From contig JALHQF010000017.1 of assembly GCA_022842085.1 (NCBI GenBank), forward strand, positions 1-9,829: a stretch of 9,829 bases of DNA, in the 5' to 3' direction. This document shows, one piece after another, positions 5,523 through 9,829 of the stretch. Each line of letters starts with the position of its first letter. Position 1 is the stretch's first letter. Source of the stretch: Patescibacteria group bacterium. GTDB lineage: Bacteria; Patescibacteriota; UBA1384; CAILIB01. The notes below the pieces were generated by a model. The model saw nothing but the letters and a program-made list of their open reading frames with translations. It was not told the DNA's origin and searched no databases. The position numbers were made by a program, and so were the translations under genes.

Positions 5523-6695
5523 ATGCCAAAGAAGGCAACATCACAATCCGAAATGGATCAGCTCCTTAAGGAGCAGGCAGGAAGGGCAGTGCCGTTTACC
5601 CCCGGCACTGTAATCGAGGGGACGGTTATCTCATCCTCGTCCACCCGTGTTTGGGTAGATATCAATGGAGTAGCACTGGGAGTTGTTCCAGAGCGCGAGC
5701 TCACTACGCTTGGTGGAGATCTCAAGCCAGGAGACGCAATTAGCGCTTCCGTGCTCGTTCTCGAGGACAACCGCGGCAACGTCATCCTCTCCTTGCGGCG
5801 TGCTAGCCGAGACAAGGTAAACACCGAGCTAGAGGAACACCAGAAGTCAGGCGAGCCAATTGATGTAAAAGTCTCCGACGCTAACAAGGGCGGGCTCCTC
5901 ATTGAGTACGGCGACTACACAGGCTTTCTCCCAGTTTCTCAGCTGGCAACCGAACACTACCCACGCGTAGATGGCGGCAACCCAGACGAAATCCTGGCAA
6001 AGCTCCGTGAACTCGTTGGTCAAACCCTAAGCGTAAAGGTCATCAACTTTGACCAGCGCAGCGGCAAGCTCATCTTCTCAGAGAAGGCAGCAGGGGATAC
6101 GCAGCAAGAAGCTAAGCTCAAGCACATCACCGAGGGCGAGGTAATGGAAGGAACCATCACCGGTATCGTAGACTTTGGCGTCTTTGTACGACTGGGTCGT
6201 GATGATGAAGCCGTAGAGGGCCTGGTTCACATTAGCGAGCTTACCTGGGGTCGCGTGAGCGACATCCACGGCCTCTTCGAAGTCGGCCAAAAGGTAAAGG
6301 TGCTCGTGGTCTCTACCGCAGATAACCGTGTCTCCCTGTCTATCAAGCGCCTCGAGGCAGATCCTTGGACGCAAGCTGCAAGCGCGCTTGCCGAGGGCCA
6401 GAAGGTGAGTGGAACCGTTCTGCGCAGCACCGCTTTCGGCGCCTTTGTTCGTCTTCCTGGCGACATTGATGGGCTCGTGCACATCAGTGAAATCACCAAG
6501 GACAAGATTACCGATCCAACCGAACGGCTTGAGATTGGTAAGGAGTACGAGTTCAAGGTAATCTCCATCGACACCGAGCAGCACCGCATTGGACTCTCGT
6601 TCCGCCAACTCAACGAACCAGCGAGTGGTGATGCCGAGGAAGCACCAAAGAAGCGACGCGGCAAGAAGGTCGTCGAAGTAGAGGAAGCCGAGTAG
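5523..6695 (+). CDS. rpsA: 30S ribosomal protein S1, four S1 repeats
   Basis: The 390-residue protein consists of four OB-fold S1 repeats at about 27-95, 108-190, 205-277 and 292-362. Repeats 3 and 4 are canonical RNA-binding units (IVDFGVFVRL...GLVHISEL and TAFGAFVRL...GLVHISEI). Repeat 1 is diverged, and repeat 2 (GGLLIEYGDYTGFLPVSQL) resembles the repeat 2 type of S1. In bacteria S1 binds mRNA at the 30S platform and helps load structured or leader-poor messages. E. coli S1 has six repeats in 557 residues, so this is a short form. The C-terminus is charged (KKRRGKK, then acidic). Start ATG 5523 follows a weak Shine-Dalgarno AAAGG (5508-5512) at 10 nt. The next gene begins 2 nt after the stop, so it heads a tight operon. 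Confidence 0.9.
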   Translation: MPKKATSQSEMDQLLKEQAGRAVPFTPGTVIEGTVISSSSTRVWVDINGVALGVVPERELTTLGGDLKPGDAISASVLVLEDNRGNVILSLRRASRDKVNTELEEHQKSGEPIDVKVSDANKGGLLIEYGDYTGFLPVSQLATEHYPRVDGGNPDEILAKLRELVGQTLSVKVINFDQRSGKLIFSEKAAGDTQQEAKLKHITEGEVMEGTITGIVDFGVFVRLGRDDEAVEGLVHISELTWGRVSDIHGLFEVGQKVKVLVVSTADNRVSLSIKRLEADPWTQAASALAEGQKVSGTVLRSTAFGAFVRLPGDIDGLVHISEITKDKITDPTERLEIGKEYEFKVISIDTEQHRIGLSFRQLNEPASGDAEEAPKKRRGKKVVEVEEAE

Positions 6696-6697
6696 CC

Positions 6698-7165
6698 ATG
6701 CAGCTTAGCTTCACCTCAGCAGGTGACGTTCTCCTGAAAGAGAAGGAGGCTGAGGTCGTACTTGGAACCGTCGTACGCATAGGTGCCTACGAGGTTCCAG
6801 GCGCTGGGGAGTTTGAGGTACAGGGTGTGCCCTGCACCGTCGAAGTGGCAGAAGGTCAGTACGCGTACTTCTTCACCCTAGATGGCGTCCACGTTACCTA
6901 CCTCGACCCGGCTGTTGCGGGCGTGAGCGAGCTTGAAGATGCATCTTCAACTGAGGTGCTCGTGATTCGGCTGCGTGGCGATGAGTCTAGGGAGCTTGTA
7001 GGAGGCCTCATCAAGAAGCTCGAGCCAGGGTACCTGGTACTTGCCGGGTCGAATGCTCAAGAGCTTGGGAGCACCCTTGGACTTACGCCAGAGGCAGGAG
7101 CAACACTCAAGATCAGTCGGAGCGGTCTTCCTGAAGAAGGAACTCGACTCTTCCTTGGTGCATGA
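6698..7165 (+). CDS. Remnant metallo-beta-lactamase-fold protein without metal ligands
   Basis: The 155-residue product resembles the C-terminal half of short MBL-fold hydrolases (UlaG-like) often found in CPR genomes. The region IGAYEVPGAGEFEVQGV (28-44) matches their GPGEYEIKGV segment, and YFFTLDGVHVTYLDP (57-71) matches their ...T...DG..ICFLG strand pair. STEVLVIRLRG (84-94) and LEPGYLVLAGS (108-118) match the later beta strands. The first strand pair (MQLSFTSAG...AEVVLG) is also present. What is missing is the roughly 40-60-residue stretch with the HxHxDH motif: the only histidine in the protein is H65. It therefore cannot bind the two zincs in the usual way and is probably non-catalytic, perhaps structural or regulatory. 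Shine-Dalgarno GAGGAAG (6681-6687) lies 10 nt before ATG 6698. Its stop overlaps the DHH start (ATGA), so it is translationally coupled. Assignment rests on pattern similarity alone. Confidence 0.6.
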   Translation: MQLSFTSAGDVLLKEKEAEVVLGTVVRIGAYEVPGAGEFEVQGVPCTVEVAEGQYAYFFTLDGVHVTYLDPAVAGVSELEDASSTEVLVIRLRGDESRELVGGLIKKLEPGYLVLAGSNAQELGSTLGLTPEAGATLKISRSGLPEEGTRLFLGA

Positions 7166-8115
7166 AGCAGCTCGCTGCTGCACTCGTTGCTGCACAGTCT
7201 GTAGTAGTTCTTGCACATGTACGACCCGATGGCGATGCCATCGGGTCTGTGTGTAGTGCCAGTGCGCTTCTTCGGCAGCTTGGCAAGCAGGTGACCGGTG
7301 TACTCAAAGACGGAGTGCCCGCCTCGTATGCTTGGCTGCCAGGTGCCCAGGAGGTTGCACAAGAGCTTCCAAGTAGTGCGGACCTGCTCCTTGTGCTAGA
7401 CACCCCGGATGCGCTCAGGAGCGGCTTCCGTGACGCTGTGCGAGCCTACGGAGCCAGTGGCAAGCTGGGCCTCATCGACCACCATCGCTCTGGTGAGTTA
7501 GAACGACTCGCGGGGCCCCTTGCGGTGCGCGATCAAACCGCTGCAAGCACTACGCAGCTGGTTGCAGAGCTTGCTAGAGAGCTTGGTGCCCGTATCACTC
7601 CGGATATTGCTACTGCACTCTACTTGGGCCTTGCCACAGATACCGCTAACTTCAAGAACAGCGCCACATCTGAGGCCTCGCTGCTACTGGCAAGTGACCT
7701 CGTAAAGCGGGGAGCTGATCGCCGCAAGGTTGTTGATACGTTCTCAACCCCTAAGACTGCGGCCATGCTACGACTCTCTGGCATCGCCCTCTCGAGGGCA
7801 GCCTGGAACTCGGAGCTAAACGCAACAGTGAGCGCACTCACGCTTGCCGACCAAGTACAAGCCGGCCACAGCGGATCTTCTGTGCATGGGATTATCCCTC
7901 TGCTTGAGGAGGCCGGCAGCGCTGCCACCATACTCCTCATTGAAGAGGCTGGTGTCGTACGAGGCCAAGTGCGCAGCAACGGTGCCTGGGACGCAAGCGA
8001 ATTCAGTGGCCTGCTCGGGGGCGGGGGACATGCTCGAGCCGCCGGTTTTGAAGTGCCCGGAAGGCTCGTACAAGGCGCAGATGGTTGGCGGGTTGAGCCG
8101 CCCCTGGTAGGGTAA
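7162..8115 (+). CDS. DHH/DHHA1 family phosphoesterase (NrnA-like nano-RNase / pAp phosphatase)
   Basis: The 317-residue protein has the length and all motifs of NrnA, the Mn-dependent enzyme that clears oligoribonucleotides of 2-5 nt and converts pAp to AMP. Motif I is AHVRPDGDAIGS (residues 18-29), motif II LLLVLDTPD (75-83), motif III LIDHHRS (104-110), motif IV GLATDTANFKN (156-166). The DHHA1 domain carries RGQVRSN (267-273) and GLLGGGGHARAAGF (283-296). Unlike the DHH protein at 262-1422 it lacks the insert between motifs I and II. The start ATG overlaps the upstream stop (ATGA) and has no Shine-Dalgarno of its own, suggesting coupling to the MBL-like gene and S1. tRNA-Leu(UAA) begins 6 nt after its stop. 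Whether it prefers RNA, pAp or cyclic dinucleotide products cannot be read from sequence. Confidence 0.92.
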   Translation: MKQLAAALVAAQSVVVLAHVRPDGDAIGSVCSASALLRQLGKQVTGVLKDGVPASYAWLPGAQEVAQELPSSADLLLVLDTPDALRSGFRDAVRAYGASGKLGLIDHHRSGELERLAGPLAVRDQTAASTTQLVAELARELGARITPDIATALYLGLATDTANFKNSATSEASLLLASDLVKRGADRRKVVDTFSTPKTAAMLRLSGIALSRAAWNSELNATVSALTLADQVQAGHSGSSVHGIIPLLEEAGSAATILLIEEAGVVRGQVRSNGAWDASEFSGLLGGGGHARAAGFEVPGRLVQGADGWRVEPPLVG

Positions 8116-8121
8116 CCACGC

Positions 8122-8208
8122 GCCGCGGTGGTGGAATGGTTAGACACGGGGGACTTAAAATCCCCTTCTCTCCCGAGAGTGTGGGTTCGACTCCCACCCG
8201 CGGTACCA
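8122..8208 (+). tRNA. tRNA-Leu, anticodon UAA
   Basis: A class II tRNA of 87 nt with encoded CCA. The acceptor GCCGCGG pairs with CCGCGGT (first pair G-U), discriminator A. The anticodon stem GGGGA/TCCCC closes the loop CTTAAAA, giving UAA, which reads UUA and UUG leucine codons. The long variable arm (TTCTCTCCCGAGAGT) and T arm GTGGG-TTCGACT-CCCAC complete it. With only 6 nt to the upstream DHH stop, it is probably cut from the same primary transcript. Confidence 0.96.
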
Positions 8209-8215
8209 CATACTC

Positions 8216-8275
8216 AGAAGAGATTACAGAACGTCCTCGAAACTTCGTGTCTGCGGATAATCTGCAATCTCTTCT
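8216..8275. repeat. 15-bp imperfect inverted repeat after tRNA-Leu(UAA)
   Basis: AGAAGAGATTACAGA (8216-8230) and TCTGCAATCTCTTCT (8261-8275) pair at 14 of 15 positions around a 30-nt loop that contains a small CGAA/TTCG hairpin. It lies between tRNA-Leu and the converging terminator of the CarS-like gene. On the plus strand a short AAATTTT (8283-8289) follows after 7 nt, so it may end the S1 operon; the long loop is unusual for an intrinsic terminator. Confidence 0.55.
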
Positions 8276-8283
8276 TGCGTGCA

Positions 8284-8321
8284 AATTTTAGAAAAGAGCG
8301 TGCACCACGAGGGTGCACGCT
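8284..8321 (-). terminator. Rho-independent terminator of the CarS-like gene
   Basis: AGCGTGCACC (8297-8306) and GGTGCACGCT (8312-8321) form a perfect 10-bp GC-rich stem with loop ACGAG. Read on the minus strand the stem is followed by CTTTTCTAAAATTT. It begins 4 nt after the stop of the minus-strand gene ending at 8325, so it fits termination of that gene. On the plus strand a TCTTTTT appears only at 8336-8342, so plus-strand function is less likely. Confidence 0.75.
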
Positions 8322-8324
8322 TAG

Positions 8325-8882
8325 CTAGTACGGGCTCTTTTTCAGGCTAAGCCGATGGCTCAGCGTGCAGACCACGTGGTGTCCCAGCGGACCAAGTAGC
8401 AGGAGTCCTAGCAGAAGCCCAGAGATCACTGGACTGAAGAGGTTATGCCCCCGCGAAGACACCGCACACCAGAGCAGTAGAGCTGCAACGGTGCCGAGAG
8501 GCACATCGAGTCGATCCCAGATACCGGCAGGTGCACCACTCGCCGTACCGCGCCGTCGCTTGTAGAACGACTTTGCCAAATCAACGACCGGAGCACCGAG
8601 AGAGCCGAGCACCACAGGGAGCACCCATTGAGCCATCGGCCTGCCCTGTATCAAAGCAAGCAGGGCCACAAGGCAGAAAGCGACGATAACTCCCAGCACG
8701 ACACCGTTCCAGCTCTTGGTTTCACCAAAAACAGCCCGGCCATCATGCCACGTTCTCCCGCCATCTACTCGGAAGAAGGGGATCCGGAGCGTTCCGGAGA
8801 GTCTGCCGCCCTGAGAGGCGGCCATGTTTGCGAAGAGGGCTCCTGCAAGACAGAGCCAGAATGCATCAACGGTTTCTCTCAT
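8325..8882 (-). CDS. CDP-archaeol synthase (CarS-like) family membrane protein
   Basis: The 185-residue protein matches the CarS / DUF46 family. Archaeal CarS transfers CMP from CTP to digeranylgeranylglyceryl phosphate; the bacterial homologues' lipid substrate is not settled. Signatures: ALFANMAAS near the N-terminus (15-23), FGETKSWNG (52-60, matching the family's G..KT..G), GAPVVDLAKSFYKRR (96-110) and GIWDRLDVPLG (120-130), which resemble the catalytic region shared with CDP-diacylglycerol synthases (D...S..KR...DRLD). About four to five hydrophobic segments lie around 6-22, 60-78, 86-102, 128-142 and 150-170. The small residue before the Asp-containing segment (GAPVVD rather than GD) is a deviation. 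Start ATG has a good Shine-Dalgarno AGGAAG (8895-8890) at 7 nt. The gene is divergent from the T4SS locus and ends in its own terminator. Confidence 0.72.
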   Translation of the reverse strand: MRETVDAFWLCLAGALFANMAASQGGRLSGTLRIPFFRVDGGRTWHDGRAVFGETKSWNGVVLGVIVAFCLVALLALIQGRPMAQWVLPVVLGSLGAPVVDLAKSFYKRRRGTASGAPAGIWDRLDVPLGTVAALLLWCAVSSRGHNLFSPVISGLLLGLLLLGPLGHHVVCTLSHRLSLKKSPY

Positions 8883-8889
8883 TTTTAAA

Positions 8890-8930
8890 CTTCCTGCGTT
8901 CTATTTGGCAGCATCGAAGGAAAACGTCAA
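8890..8930 (-). promoter_or_regulatory. Shine-Dalgarno and possible -35 element of the CarS-like gene
   Basis: On the minus strand AGGAAG (8895-8890) lies 7 nt before ATG 8882 and is one of the clearer ribosome binding sites in the window. Upstream, TTGACG (8930-8925) resembles a -35 box. A TAGAAC-like -10 follows only after a 21-nt spacer, longer than usual, so the promoter part is weak. Confidence 0.35.
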
Positions 8931-8963
8931 CACCACCTGTCGCTTTCCACTTCCTCGCTGCCG

Positions 8964-8976
8964 TATACTTACAACG
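8964..8976 (+). promoter_or_regulatory. -10 element TATACT immediately before the PrgI start (likely leaderless)
   Basis: TATACT (8964-8969) matches the sigma-70 -10 consensus at 5 of 6 positions. The PrgI-family GTG start is at 8976, six bases after the hexamer, about where transcription would begin. There is no Shine-Dalgarno between them and no good -35 at the expected distance. The mRNA is therefore probably leaderless or nearly so. Confidence 0.5.
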
Positions 8977-9422
8977 TGCAGTTCAAGGTCCCCCAAAATG
9001 TTCTCATTGAGGACAAGATCTACTACTCGCTCAATGCGGTTCAGTTCACCATTCTGGTGATCGGCGGTCTGGCGAGCTTCTTCGTCTTTACCGCACCCGA
9101 GCTCCCGCCGGTTATTTCGCGCACGATTGGTGGCCTCATGGGATTTTTCACCTTCGTGATTGCCGTAACGAGTTTTAACGGCCAGCCAACCTACCGCTTC
9201 TTTCGCCACGTTATCGCCTTTATCGTAAATCCCCGCCAGCGGGTATGGCGAAAGAGCGGTGCCGAGCCAGAGCTCATCTCACAGCGCGTAGTTGTAGAAA
9301 AGCAGCGACAAGCACCTACCCGAACGGTTTCTCGTACAGAAATTGCCGCCCTCGCTGCGGTACTTGATAGTCGCGGCACCCAGGGTGCGGTACCAAACCT
9401 TCCGCAGGAGGAGAAGCCATGA
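8976..9422 (+). CDS. PrgI-family type IV secretion membrane protein
   Basis: The 148-residue protein begins MQFKVPQNVLIEDKI, the typical N-terminus of PrgI-family proteins, which are small membrane components encoded next to the VirB4/TraC ATPase in type IV secretion loci of Gram-positive and CPR bacteria. Two hydrophobic segments lie at about 22-40 (from VQFTILVIGG to FVFTA) and 47-67 (from ISRTIGG to AVTSF), forming a hairpin. The amphipathic, charged C-terminal tail of about 80 residues (FRHVIAFIVNPRQRVWRK and beyond) should be cytoplasmic. The GTG start is fixed by the conserved N-terminus; the nearby ATG at 8998 is out of frame. The stop overlaps the next start (ATGA at 9419-9422). The gene probably opens the T4SS operon from the promoter directly in front of it. 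Confidence 0.85.
   Translation: MQFKVPQNVLIEDKIYYSLNAVQFTILVIGGLASFFVFTAPELPPVISRTIGGLMGFFTFVIAVTSFNGQPTYRFFRHVIAFIVNPRQRVWRKSGAEPELISQRVVVEKQRQAPTRTVSRTEIAALAAVLDSRGTQGAVPNLPQEEKP
9406..9413 (+). promoter_or_regulatory. Strong Shine-Dalgarno for the TraC-like gene
   Basis: AGGAGGAG lies 5 nt before ATG 9419, inside the end of the PrgI gene. It is the best ribosome binding site in the window and contrasts with the absent site of PrgI, pointing to higher or independent initiation of the second gene. Confidence 0.75.
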
Positions 9423-9829
9423 GCAGTGCATCCACCCAACAACACCTGCCAATTGCAGGGATTCTCGAGGATGTCATTCTTCTGGCAGACGGCAGCGCGC
9501 GAGCAGTGCTCCGCTGCGACCCCGTAAACTTCGAGCTCAAGAGTGAGCAGGAGCAAAACGCAATCATCTATGCCTACCAGGGCTTTCTCAATGCTCTCGA
9601 TTTTCCCATCCAGGTAGTAGTGCAGAGCAAGCGACTCGACCTTGAGCGCTACCTCATTCGCCTGCAAGACCAGCACGGCCAAGTTGAAAACGATCTTTTG
9701 CGTATCCAAATGCAGGAGTACGTCTCGTTCGTTCGACGGCTCATTTCTGTGGCAAATATCATGAGTAAGCGATTCTATGTAACGGTTTCCTTCTCTCTGG
9801 TCACCGCAAGCGCCACGAAGAATCAGTTC
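9419..9829 (+). CDS. TraC-like protein of a type IV secretion locus (3' truncated by window)
   Basis: The first 137 residues are visible and the frame is open to the window edge. They match the TraC-like domain protein that commonly sits between PrgI and the VirB4-type ATPase in CPR genomes. Recognisable stretches are LPIAGILEDVILLADGSARAVLRCDP, then VNFELKSEQEQNAIIYAYQGFLNALDFPIQVVVQSKRLDLERYL, and YVSFVRRLISVANIMSKRFYVTV (each given as parts of residues about 10-125). This region resembles the N-terminal domain of VirB4/TraC proteins, without the ATPase part. Whether the gene is the usual stand-alone TraC-like protein or continues into a Walker A/B ATPase domain lies outside the window. It overlaps PrgI by four bases and has a strong ribosome binding site, so both are co-translated. 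Confidence 0.85.
   Translation, partial: MSSASTQQHLPIAGILEDVILLADGSARAVLRCDPVNFELKSEQEQNAIIYAYQGFLNALDFPIQVVVQSKRLDLERYLIRLQDQHGQVENDLLRIQMQEYVSFVRRLISVANIMSKRFYVTVSFSLVTASATKNQF

Noticed and set aside
5122..5613. 163-codon open frame overlapping the membrane protein and the start of S1
   Set aside because: It covers both a convincing hydrophobic protein and the beginning of rpsA in another frame, ends inside rpsA, and shows no family features.
6078..6608. 176-codon minus-strand frame inside rpsA
   Set aside because: It is antisense to S1 repeats 3 and 4, which are strongly conserved in the plus frame.
8122..8208. Recent duplication of the two tRNA-Leu genes
   Set aside because: They share only the acceptor, D-arm and general class II layout expected of any leucine isoacceptors; anticodon and variable arms differ strongly.
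1..9829. CRISPR array, insertion sequence, integrase or attachment site
   Set aside because: Reading both strands showed no regularly spaced repeats, no transposase or integrase motifs, and no tRNA with a duplicated 3' end.

Overview
The window reads as a streamlined, moderately GC-rich bacterial chromosome segment, most likely from the Patescibacteria/CPR. This assignment is inferred from gene content and no database search was possible. Supporting signs are a short ribosomal protein S1 with four S1 repeats, a DHH phosphoesterase with an extra segment between motifs I and II, a CarS-like CDP-archaeol synthase homologue, and a PrgI / TraC-like pair that begins a type IV secretion locus. Compact proteins and tight spacing (ATGA overlaps, 2 to 20 nt gaps) fit as well. 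TGA is used as a stop (for example at 7165 and 9422), which argues against the lineages that read TGA as glycine. All three tRNAs have an encoded 3' CCA.

Layout. 1-222 may be the 3' end of an unrecognised gene. 262-3646 (+) is an RNA-turnover and translation block: DHH phosphoesterase, rpsO (S15) and pnp (PNPase). 3663-4869 (-) holds a compact ComM-like AAA+ protein followed by tRNA-Ile(UAU), convergent with pnp. 4967-5449 (+) holds tRNA-Leu(GAG), with a possible promoter, and a small membrane protein. 5523-8208 (+) is a tight cluster: ribosomal protein S1, a remnant metallo-beta-lactamase-fold protein without metal ligands, a second DHH phosphoesterase, and tRNA-Leu(UAA). 8216-8321 is non-coding and contains a long imperfect inverted repeat and a minus-strand terminator. 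8325-8882 (-) is the CarS-like membrane enzyme. 8976-9829 (+) is a PrgI-family protein and the start of a TraC-like protein that runs off the window.

How the genes fit together. Most genes serve translation (S15, S1, three tRNAs) or RNA degradation (PNPase and two NrnA-type DHH enzymes expected to finish off short oligonucleotides). The ComM-like protein and the T4SS start suggest DNA uptake or transfer. The points that most merit a second look are the reduced or eroded family members (MBL protein, ComM, PNPase linker), the rare UAU-anticodon isoleucine tRNA, the S1/MBL-remnant/DHH/tRNA-Leu gene cluster, and a probable leaderless start of the T4SS locus. I did not find a CRISPR array, insertion sequence, integrase or complete defence system.
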